Part shown: in pieces, positions 40,646-48,018 of the stretch
How positions within the stretch are numbered: position 1 is the stretch's first letter
Layout of the letters: each line of letters opens with the position of its first letter
From: a bacterium
GTDB lineage: Bacteria; JAGOBX01
Length of the DNA stretch: 64,000 bases
Assembly: GCA_029551925.1 (NCBI GenBank)
Contig: JAKPEO010000124.1
Location: 62,001 to 126,000 of the forward strand
Direction: 5' to 3'
Notes under the pieces: model-generated
The model's database searches: none
What the model saw: only the letters and a program-made list of their open reading frames with translations
Told to the model about the DNA's origin: nothing
Program-made: the position numbers and the translations under genes

Positions 40646-43600
40646 TTATCGAATAATTGCTAATTTCTTAACTTTCTTTCCGAGCGGGCTCTCGATTACT
40701 ACAAGATATACGCCGCTTGCTACTTTCTCGCCTTTCTTATTATACGCATCCCAAATTACCATTCCTTGATTAGTCAACGGCTCGCATTCATCTACTAACT
40801 GACCTAAAATATCATAAATTTTTATTTTTGCGTTTGCTGGTAATCCAATGATATGAATACCAGTCATATTACCGGCATTTAGCGCGCCAGAAAATTCAGC
40901 GCCTGTTGCAGGATTACCATCATTAGGTTTAAACGGATTTGGAAAGATAACTATATTATCCATTGTCGTCTGCACAGGTGCGCCTGCTGAAAAAACGCCG
41001 TAAATAGAAAAATGCGTTAGTCTTGCAATTATTTTATCAGACTGGCGACTAATTATTTGCGTATCTGCTAATGCTTGCCATTCATTCTGTGTTTCGTTAA
41101 ACCAATAAACGCTAACATATTTATTTTGCAATTGCAGCGGCAAATTAAAAGTAATCGTACAACTTACATTATTGTTTATTGATTGGTTATTCTGTATAAA
41201 ATCAAATTTGCGCACGGTTTGCAAACCTGCTGAATAATCAGCGTCAGTGCCGAATTTCTTAACTGTTTGTTTGACCTGTTCGCTGGCTTCTATCTTTTGT
41301 TTTACCGTCGTATCTTCTGCTGTTTTGATAGAAACATTTATCGGCAAACTTGTATCGCTAAATGTTAAATTTAATTCTATTGTCGCGTTATTAGCAGTAG
41401 CAATATTTAAAACTGCGGTATTCGGCGCTTGATTATTGTTTGCCAGCACTGCATTCACTATAACAGCGGTAGTATCTTCTATTATCACAATCGGCGCAGC
41501 AGAATCAATTGTTGTATTGATTATCTTTATTGAAGTATCGTTATTATAATAAACTAGCAAATTAATATAAGTTTCGTTCCCGACAAAATCTGTTGCGATG
41601 ATTTTTAAAGTGTTAGTATTTGCTTGCAAATTTGAAACCGCGCAAGTAAATGTATCCGCCGGCAATCCTAATGTCACATAAAAAGTATCTTGATTATTCA
41701 ATACTATTTTTGCAGTATCATTAGCGGGTGTATGATTTAATTTACCAATAACGCTAATATTATCTGTGTCAATAACTATGCCGCTTGCCGGCGAAATAAT
41801 TTGTAAATTTGGTGCTGTAACATCAATATTAAATGTTATTTTAGCGCTATTTTTTGGCGGTTCGTTATTAACTGAACTTGCTGTAAATATAATAGTTTTT
41901 ATACCGTCACTTGTAAATGTAATTTGTTGAGAAAATACTGTTGTGTCAGTATTAGAAAAAACTGTCGTTGTATTACCGCTTTCAGAATTATAAACCTGTA
42001 AAGTATTCAACGCTCCGATATTGCCAAAACTACCAGTAAAAATTACGGTCCGTGAATTTATTGTAGTATCAACAGTATAAGACAACGGATTAACGCTAAG
42101 CGGCGTAATATCTTGTCTTTTTAAAACTATAAATTGATTAATATTATTTACCTGCGTTACTGTCTCGCCAGCTAATAAATAATAAGTTGTATTGCCTAAA
42201 ACATCAATTGCTTCTAAACCATAATAAACTAATCCTGAATCCAATGAATTAGCGCTACGCGCCGGAATTGTAAAAGTATCAGTTAAAGTTTTGCTGTTAT
42301 TTGCTGTTTTTGAAATTTCTATCAAATTATCTAAAATCGCAGCGCTATCAATATCTACATAATATAAATTTACTTCTCCGATATTACTATAAACATCTGT
42401 CACACTAAACTGTAAATTAATCGCTTGCGTAGTATCAGCCCAAGTAACTGGCGTAAATGTAAAACTCGGGCCTGTCTGGTCTAATATAATTGTATCGTTG
42501 ACAGTAGTATAATTTCCAGCAGAATCATATACTTTAATTGAGATTGTTTTTATCCCATCGCCAGCAGTTAATTCTATATTAAATTGATTTCCTGATGTTA
42601 TTGCAATCTCGCCTTTATAAGCAGTTAATACATCACTGCTTGCTAATATTTCGATTGTATCTTTTCTATCAGTTGAATCACTGTAGCTAAATGTAACTAC
42701 TTGCTGCGTAAAATTTGTTATATCAGCTGAACCAATTTGTAAACTTATATTCGGCGCAGTGTTATCAAAAAATATCGTAGCACTACCTGCCGGTGAAGTG
42801 TTGCCTTCTATATCTACATATTCGCAATATATTGTTTTTATTCCATTTGTATTAGTCAATGATACTGCATAAGTCATAATGTTAGTATCTGTAATATTCA
42901 CTTGATTTTCTATATCGCCGTAAATTCTGCCAGTTGCTAAACCAATGCCTGTTATTGATAATTTATTTATCACAACTGTGCAGTTATTTGAATTAGTCAA
43001 TGGCGCTTGAACTATCGAAATTTCTGGCGCTGAATAATCTATGCGCTGTAATTTTACAAACTGCGAAATTTGTGAAGGCGAAACAGTCGTCTCTCCTGAT
43101 ATTATATAATATTTTACATTATCTAAAGTATCCGATACCGCTAAATAATAATATACAAATCCAGAATCAGCAATAGTCGCATTACGCGCTGGTATAGTAA
43201 AAGTATCGGAATATTCTATCGATTGCCCGCTCGGCGTTAATGTTATTATTTGCACATTATTAAAATCTGCAGTTGAATCCATTTCTATATAATGTAACGC
43301 TACGCCTTTAATATACCGCTGGTCTGATACAGTAAACTGCAAATTAATCGCTTGTGTAGTATCAGCCCAAGTAACTGGCGTAAAATTGAAAGTCGGTCCA
43401 GTTTGGTCTAATGTTATTGTCGCAGAGGTTTCAGATATATTGCCTGCTAAATCTTGAAATCGCGCTGTAATAGTTTTTACGCCGTCGCCGGTTGTTAAGA
43501 TTATTTGCTGCGGTGAACTGTTAGTTATCTGCGCAGCATTAGTTAAATCGCCAGTTATAATAATCGTGTCTTGTAAATTTACATCAGAAACATTAAATGT

Positions 43601-44734
43601 TAATTGAAGATAAGTAGTATTTGTCAAAGTATTATTCGCATTTAAAATAAACGAATTAATAACCGGCGCCGTTTTATCTAATGTTATTGCTATTGGATTA
43701 GAGGTTGAATTACCGAACCAATCTTTTACTTGTAATAATAAATTTTTAGCGCCATCGCCAATAGATAAATTACATTGCGCGCTGGAAGCACTATATGTTT
43801 TCCACTCATCAGCATCGGTTACATCGCCAGTAATTTTATAATATAATGTATCCATTAAATAATTATTTCCAGAATTAGTAGCATTAAATGTTATTGTTAT
43901 AGTTGTATCATTAGCGTATTGCGAATAATTTAAATTGCTTATGATCGGAGTTTCTACTTTAGAAAAATTATATTGCGGATTCGTTGTTACATTTTTATTT
44001 GCTTCTTCTATGACATAATTCCCTAAACTATAATTCGGCTCGCCAGCGTCATACTGATTATTATCATTCAAATCAATAAAAGTTTTGAGACTATAATTTG
44101 TGTAAAATAAATTATTAAATGAATAATTGAAATTATTACTAACATTTAATGCATTTAAATTTAAAGTAAACATTTGCGAATCTGTCGTTATTTCAGCGTT
44201 ATTAGCCCAAGTAGTCAAATATAAATATATTTTTTTATTATTCAACGATTCTGCGTTAGTAGAATTTGTATTAAATGTAAATTGTCCGCTTATCGAACCA
44301 TCGCCTGGTAAAGGAAAATATACTATATTTGCATATGCACGATTATCATTATTATCACTAACGCTTAAATACAAATTATGTGGCGCACGATTAGTATAAT
44401 TTATGTTGGCATTATAACTCGTTAAATCTTGACTTGCATTTTCTTTATCTATTGATTGATTATAATGAAATGATGGACTGCCGTTGGCATAAATAGATAT
44501 ATTAACAAAATCAATTAATGCATTTTGCGAAGGATCGCTTAATGTCCAAACAAATTGTCCAGTAGAATCATTTACAGAATATGCAATCGGCTTTGTAATT
44601 ATCAACGGCGTTGAAATGCCTTTGATAAATTTTGCGGTTGCTCTATAAATTGTATCATCATTATATTTTTTCACATTAAAATTATAACTCGTGCCGCTTA
44701 CAGGAAAATCTGAAATAACAATATTAAGTATCAA
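40646..44734 (-). CDS. Giant surface protein, C-terminal part of a frameshifted gene (Ig-like repeats, FlgD-like tail)
   Basis: 1,362 codons from a TTG, with no signal peptide, beginning in the middle of a beta-sandwich (ILNIVISDFPVSG). It continues the frame of the gene at 44724-45356 after a one-base shift. It contains about ten Ig-like/bacterial-surface modules with a repeating TITLDQTGPTF / GDGVKTI pattern. Two modules near residues 440 and 750 share a nearly identical DNA stretch. The last ~95 residues are a FlgD-like/T9SS type A-like tail: VIFPNPFKPNDGN, KIKIYDILGQLVD, WDAYNKKGEKVASGVYLVVIES and VKKLAIIR. It should be displayed on the surface, possibly with the PorV-like protein encoded next. 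It is probably not initiated separately. Confidence 0.75.
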   Translation of the reverse strand: MILNIVISDFPVSGTSYNFNVKKYNDDTIYRATAKFIKGISTPLIITKPIAYSVNDSTGQFVWTLSDPSQNALIDFVNISIYANGSPSFHYNQSIDKENASQDLTSYNANINYTNRAPHNLYLSVSDNNDNRAYANIVYFPLPGDGSISGQFTFNTNSTNAESLNNKKIYLYLTTWANNAEITTDSQMFTLNLNALNVSNNFNYSFNNLFYTNYSLKTFIDLNDNNQYDAGEPNYSLGNYVIEEANKNVTTNPQYNFSKVETPIISNLNYSQYANDTTITITFNATNSGNNYLMDTLYYKITGDVTDADEWKTYSASSAQCNLSIGDGAKNLLLQVKDWFGNSTSNPIAITLDKTAPVINSFILNANNTLTNTTYLQLTFNVSDVNLQDTIIITGDLTNAAQITNSSPQQIILTTGDGVKTITARFQDLAGNISETSATITLDQTGPTFNFTPVTWADTTQAINLQFTVSDQRYIKGVALHYIEMDSTADFNNVQIITLTPSGQSIEYSDTFTIPARNATIADSGFVYYYLAVSDTLDNVKYYIISGETTVSPSQISQFVKLQRIDYSAPEISIVQAPLTNSNNCTVVINKLSITGIGLATGRIYGDIENQVNITDTNIMTYAVSLTNTNGIKTIYCEYVDIEGNTSPAGSATIFFDNTAPNISLQIGSADITNFTQQVVTFSYSDSTDRKDTIEILASSDVLTAYKGEIAITSGNQFNIELTAGDGIKTISIKVYDSAGNYTTVNDTIILDQTGPSFTFTPVTWADTTQAINLQFSVTDVYSNIGEVNLYYVDIDSAAILDNLIEISKTANNSKTLTDTFTIPARSANSLDSGLVYYGLEAIDVLGNTTYYLLAGETVTQVNNINQFIVLKRQDITPLSVNPLSYTVDTTINSRTVIFTGSFGNIGALNTLQVYNSESGNTTTVFSNTDTTVFSQQITFTSDGIKTIIFTASSVNNEPPKNSAKITFNIDVTAPNLQIISPASGIVIDTDNISVIGKLNHTPANDTAKIVLNNQDTFYVTLGLPADTFTCAVSNLQANTNTLKIIATDFVGNETYINLLVYYNNDTSIKIINTTIDSAAPIVIIEDTTAVIVNAVLANNNQAPNTAVLNIATANNATIELNLTFSDTSLPINVSIKTAEDTTVKQKIEASEQVKQTVKKFGTDADYSAGLQTVRKFDFIQNNQSINNNVSCTITFNLPLQLQNKYVSVYWFNETQNEWQALADTQIISRQSDKIIARLTHFSIYGVFSAGAPVQTTMDNIVIFPNPFKPNDGNPATGAEFSGALNAGNMTGIHIIGLPANAKIKIYDILGQLVDECEPLTNQGMVIWDAYNKKGEKVASGVYLVVIESPLGKKVKKLAIIR
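42406..43384. repeat. Intragenic duplication within the giant surface gene
   Basis: A stretch of about 50 bases at 42406-42457 recurs almost base for base at 43333-43384, 927 bases (309 codons) away. It codes for the shared peptide VTWADTTQAINLQF. The spacing is in frame, showing duplication of a two-domain block, or gene conversion keeping the copies alike. Confidence 0.8.
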
Positions 44735-45356
44735 AAGAAGGATAATCTCCGTCCATTCTACCGATTAATGGAAGCCAATTTGAATTATAATTTACTTGCG
44801 CATATTCAATAACATTTGAATCACAATCAACGCCATTAATAATTATTTTACGTTCATCATTAAAATCAAGTTTGAAATATACCCGCAATGAATTATCCGG
44901 TCTTAATTCTGTAAATACCATAGCGCCAAACTGATTTTGATTGCCATACAAATACCAGGCATTATTTATTTTCTTCAAAATAAATGTTTCAGTCTCTATC
45001 ATCGTATCTGAACCGTCGCCTAAATGCAATTGAAATGTCGCTTCTACTATTGTTTCGCTTACTGACGCTACTGACAAAACAGGCAATAACATTTGCATAC
45101 CTTGTTGGATCGCTGGGATAATTTCATCGTTTAACTCATTAATAAGCAACTTGCTATCTTCACCATCATCTAAATAATCAGGAGCTAATAAAGTATATAA
45201 ACTTTGAGTATCGAGATTATTGCAAAATTGCGCAAATGAATCAAACATCGCTTGTATCTCTGCTTGTAATTGTTGATTAGCATACAGGTTCGCTCTAAAA
45301 CCAAAAAACAAACTAATAAAAATAAATAACCCTATAATAATCTTTAATTTTCTCAT
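44724..45356 (-). CDS. Giant surface protein, N-terminal part (signal peptide and NTF2-like domain) ending at a frameshift
   Basis: 210 residues from the ATG at 45356. The frame opens at GTG 45362, but AGGAGGAGA at 45365-45373 is better spaced for the ATG. A signal peptide (LKIIIGLFIFISLFFGF, cut near ANLYA-N) leads into a domain of about residues 28-150 that looks NTF2/SnoaL-like (FDSFAQFCNNLDTQSLYTLLAPDYLDDG, ETFILKKINNAWYLYGN). Then a beta-rich domain starts (SLRVYFKLDFNDERKIIING) and stops abruptly at DGDYPSFDT. The downstream frame resumes the same domain, and the 4-T run at 44733-44736 is the likely shift point. Joined, the protein would be about 1,569 residues. Confidence 0.75.
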   Translation of the reverse strand: MRKLKIIIGLFIFISLFFGFRANLYANQQLQAEIQAMFDSFAQFCNNLDTQSLYTLLAPDYLDDGEDSKLLINELNDEIIPAIQQGMQMLLPVLSVASVSETIVEATFQLHLGDGSDTMIETETFILKKINNAWYLYGNQNQFGAMVFTELRPDNSLRVYFKLDFNDERKIIINGVDCDSNVIEYAQVNYNSNWLPLIGRMDGDYPSFDT

Positions 45357-45413
45357 AACCACTATCTCCTCCTAACTTTTTTTATTTGCATTTTTCATTT
45401 TTTATTCGGAAAT

Positions 45414-45441
45414 ATTATATATGAAAATTTAAAAAAAACAA
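45414..45441 (-). promoter_or_regulatory. Promoter of the surface-protein/PorV operon
   Basis: Minus strand TTGTTT at 45441-45436, a 16-base spacer, and TATAAT at 45419-45414. The AGGAGGAGA ribosome site follows at 45373-45365. Confidence 0.5.
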
Positions 45442-45527
45442 TTTTTTTTTGTTCCAGTTTTTTATAATACATTAATTTTATAAAAAAATTCTATTTCATC
45501 ATATATCAAAAAATTTCGTATATAATA

Positions 45528-46142
45528 TTATACTTTTAATATTTCAACTTTGCATTTTGCTTTTTGGGAAAATTTCACAGCATCTGATTCTGACCCGACA
45601 ATCGAGCCCCAATGCATTGGTATTGCTATTTTTGGTGTAATTATAGTATTTACTGCTTCTGCCGCTTCATCAGCAGTCATTGTATAAGTTCCGCCGACAG
45701 CCATCAAAGCATAATCAACATTTGCGGCAATTTTCATTTCTGGAATAATATCAGTATCGCCTGAATGATAGATTTTTATATTATCAAATTCTATTATATA
45801 GCCCAGCCAATTATTTTTTTTAGGATGAAATTGTTTGTTTATATTATATGCTGATATCCCAGTAATTTTAACATAATCATCTTTATAAATGTCATTTGGC
45901 TTAAAATAATTTGTAATTTTAAATTTTGTAGTTTTACAATCAGCAGGTGCAAATATTTTGGTATTAGTTTGAACAAGCGGCAAAATATCATCTTCTGAAA
46001 AATGGTCATAATGCGAATGCGTCGATAAAATATAATCCGCTTTATAATTTGCTTTGTTATTATAAGCATCAATAACTATTACTTTATCAGTAGAAGTTGT
46101 AATTTTAAAATATGCATGACCATACCATTTTAATTCTTTCAT
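45528..46142 (-). CDS. MBL-fold metal-dependent hydrolase
   Basis: 204 residues from the ATG at 46142 (the frame opens at GTG 46151, but GGTG sits between). It has the metallo-beta-lactamase metal motif STHSHYDHF near residue 40, a later ligand in IYHSGDTDI and a final His in IPMHWGSI. The N-terminal ELKWYGHAYFKI is typical of the UPF0173/YtkL subgroup. The lack of other domains leaves the substrate open. It follows the split XdhC genes by 31 bases and shares their promoter. Subgroup members are often annotated as L-ascorbate-6-phosphate lactonase-like without proof. Confidence 0.85.
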   Translation of the reverse strand: MKELKWYGHAYFKITTSTDKVIVIDAYNNKANYKADYILSTHSHYDHFSEDDILPLVQTNTKIFAPADCKTTKFKITNYFKPNDIYKDDYVKITGISAYNINKQFHPKKNNWLGYIIEFDNIKIYHSGDTDIIPEMKIAANVDYALMAVGGTYTMTADEAAEAVNTIITPKIAIPMHWGSIVGSESDAVKFSQKAKCKVEILKV

Positions 46143-46173
46143 AAACTTCACCGTCTTTATTTTAATATAAAAT

Positions 46174-46491
46174 TTATATGCGTTCTAACAGTACAATCAT
46201 CGTGCCGCCACAGACATCGCCGTCAGCCAAACCAACAGGATCAGTTAAATTTACTTCAATTAATTCAGCATAATATTCATTTTTGGTAATTATAAATTCT
46301 ATTGCTTTTTTGATAATCGAACCTTCTACGCAGCCGCCGCCAATTGTGCCGAGCGTAGAGCCGTCAGCAAAAATAGTCATTCTTGCGCCCGCTTGCTGCG
46401 GGGTTGAACCGACATTTTTTATTACAGTAGCTAAACAATATGGTTTAGCGAATTTATTTGTATTTTCAATTAATTCTATTAAATTTTTCAT
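46174..46491 (-). CDS. XdhC/CoxI domain protein, stand-alone N-terminal module
   Basis: 105 residues that match only the XdhC_CoxI domain: LATVIKNVGSTPQQAGARMTIF, GSTLGTIGGGCVEGSI and ADGDVCGGTMIVLLE. In most bacteria this domain is fused ahead of a Rossmann domain. Here the Rossmann-bearing partner is a separate gene encoded upstream in the operon, 4 bases away. XdhC-type proteins bind molybdenum cofactor and insert it, with a sulfur ligand, into xanthine dehydrogenase-like enzymes. No molybdenum hydroxylase is in this window, so the client must be elsewhere. The CGG motif contains the conserved Cys. Confidence 0.85.
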   Translation of the reverse strand: MKNLIELIENTNKFAKPYCLATVIKNVGSTPQQAGARMTIFADGSTLGTIGGGCVEGSIIKKAIEFIITKNEYYAELIEVNLTDPVGLADGDVCGGTMIVLLERI

Positions 46492-46495
46492 AATA

Positions 46496-47278
46496 TCACA
46501 ATTTAGACGATGATTTTAAAATTTCAAGTTTATTGTTTTTTACTGCTATTATTTCCGCTAATATCGCAAGCGCTATTTCTGAAACATCATTATTACTAAT
46601 CGGCAATCCAATAGGCGAATATACTCTATTCAATTTTTCAGCGCTTATTCCCTGTGTCATTAATAACTGCTTTACTGCCAAAATACGCTTCTTACTACCG
46701 ATCATTCCTATATACGCCGCATCAGAATTTATTACTTGTTCCAATACTTCTTTATCATATGTATGTCCGCGCGTGACTATCACCAAATAATCAGTATTCA
46801 TAATTTTTATGTTTAATTTATTAAAATCACAATTAAGAGTTTTTACTTTTCCATTAAATCCATTTAATAAATCTGCGCGGTCATCAACAACAATAACATC
46901 AAAATCAAAAAAGTTTAATAATTCCGTAAGCCGGCGGCCGCAATGTCCAGCGCCAAAAATAATTACTCTTCTGCGCGGCTCAAAATACTCAATAAAAAAT
47001 TCATAATCGAATTTATTATGAGAATATTTAATGATATTAGTATTAAACGAACTATTTTTATTCTGCGGACAAACAGCATTTTTTTCTGGTAATTTTAAAA
47101 TAGTATCTATTGGGAATTCTTCTATTTCAGAAAGCAAAATTCTGCCGCTGTCATCAGTTAAAATTTTAGACGCTAATCGCACATTATTATCGTTATTCAA
47201 GCAAATAAATAATATATAAGTTCTGTCTGCTTTTATTATATTCAACAATTCGTCATAAAATTTTTTTGAAGATTTCAT
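46496..47278 (-). CDS. XdhC family protein with Rossmann domain
   Basis: 260 residues. The C-terminal ~170 form the XdhC Rossmann domain: RRVIIFGAGHCGRRLTELL, FDVIVVDDRADLL, YLVIVTRGHTYDKEVLEQVI, AAYIGMIGSKKRILAVKQLL, IGLPISNNDVSEIALAILAEI. The N-terminal 90 residues are a degenerate CoxI-like region without the GGG/CGG motifs, complemented by the separate 105-residue gene just downstream. Together they form a two-piece molybdenum-cofactor insertion or sulfuration factor. The mRNA is probably leaderless: the -10 box ends 10 bases before the ATG and no SD is present. Confidence 0.85.
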   Translation of the reverse strand: MKSSKKFYDELLNIIKADRTYILFICLNNDNNVRLASKILTDDSGRILLSEIEEFPIDTILKLPEKNAVCPQNKNSSFNTNIIKYSHNKFDYEFFIEYFEPRRRVIIFGAGHCGRRLTELLNFFDFDVIVVDDRADLLNGFNGKVKTLNCDFNKLNIKIMNTDYLVIVTRGHTYDKEVLEQVINSDAAYIGMIGSKKRILAVKQLLMTQGISAEKLNRVYSPIGLPISNNDVSEIALAILAEIIAVKNNKLEILKSSSKL

Positions 47279-47287
47279 AATCGTAAA

Positions 47288-47316
47288 TTTATACTATTTT
47301 TAAGGTTAGATGTCAA
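47288..47316 (-). promoter_or_regulatory. Promoter of the xdhC-type operon, probably leaderless
   Basis: Minus strand TTGACA at 47316-47311, a 17-base spacer, and TATAAA at 47293-47288. The ATG starts at 47278, so the expected 5' untranslated region is only about 3-5 bases and has no room for an SD. Confidence 0.65.
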
Positions 47317-47672
47317 TATTTTTTAACACTAAATAATAAAATTTTTTAAGAAGCGTCTAATTTGATATCTGATAAATTATCTATAAATTTTCTGATTTTT
47401 TTTATGATTTTCAGCACATTCAGGACTAATTTTTCATTTTTATTAATCACAAAAATAAGTTTAGATTTAAAATTTCTGCACTGTATCAAAATAAACTGTA
47501 AATGTTTTTCAGCATTTTTTTTGGAAATCCCGTGGCATAAATACATATACAGCGGCTTCTTTCAATATTAAAACAGTTAATCAAGTATGCAAATGCTGTC
47601 AAAAAATTCGCAAGCGCATAATAAAAAATTACGCCTACTGCTAATCTCCCATATTTTAAATAATCTCTATTA

Positions 47673-47693
47673 GGGACAGGCGTCACCTCTTCA
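47673..47693. repeat. Repeat element, copy 2 (GGGACAGGCGTCACC type)
   Basis: 21 bases identical to 39580-39600 (starting GGGACAGGCGTCACCTC), followed by a short tandem TCACCTCT. The flanking sequence differs from copy 1, so only the end motif is shared. Confidence 0.75.
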
Positions 47694-47707
47694 CCTCTTA
47701 ACTGCAA

Positions 47708-47765
47708 AAAAAATCAAAATGATTTATACTTTAAACAAATAGAACCGCAGTCATTTTGATTTTTT
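47708..47765. repeat. 15-bp inverted repeat beside repeat copy 2
   Basis: AAAAAATCAAAATGA at 47708-47722 and its exact complement at 47751-47765, with a 28-base loop. It begins 15 bases after repeat copy 2, as copy 1 is also followed by a hairpin. It could be a stem of the same kind of element or a weak terminator. Confidence 0.6.
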
Positions 47766-47999
47766 CCGTTTTACTTTGCAATTTGACGGCGAATATAAAA
47801 TTCACTGCAGATACGACAACAACGCAAAGAATTTTTTCCAAAGTTTGTGCGGCTATTATTTTTTAACTGCTTCAACAGTTGTATCAGCAGATTATTTGTC
47901 AGCCAAGAACCCTGACTTACAATATTTATCCCGAAATGATTGATATACAATTAAAAATAATATTTATTCATATTAGTTCGTTTGTTAAAAAAAATATTG

Positions 48000-48016
48000 G
48001 TGTTTTTTAGAAACAC
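48000..48016 (-). terminator. Weak rho-independent terminator of the acyl-CoA ligase operon
   Basis: Minus strand GTGTTT-CTAAA-AAACAC hairpin (48016-48000), immediately after the ligase stop codon and followed by a T run (47987-47994). Short 6-bp stem. Confidence 0.5.
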
Positions 48017-48018
48017 TT

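Larger units (their letters stand above)
47317..48018. other. ~700-base gene-poor region with decayed coding look and repeat
   Basis: No credible gene. Short minus-strand frames (47346-47546 and 47486-47707) overlap the repeat, have no SD and match nothing I know. On the + strand, 66 codons are open without an ATG at 47743-47940 (reading through FDGEYKIHCRYDN and GYYFLTASTVV), locally richer in G+C than the flanks. This could be the remnant of an inserted gene. It also holds repeat copy 2, a 15-bp inverted repeat and the terminator at 48000. No tRNA or known RNA was recognised. Confidence 0.45.

Noticed and set aside
40646-40930. Flagellar hook-capping protein FlgD
   Set aside because: Only the FlgD-like Ig tail is shared; it is the C-terminal sorting-type module of a large surface protein.
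47346-47707. Two short minus-strand frames in the long gap
   Set aside because: They overlap each other in different frames, start within repeat copy 2, lack a ribosome site and match no family; treated as non-coding or decayed.
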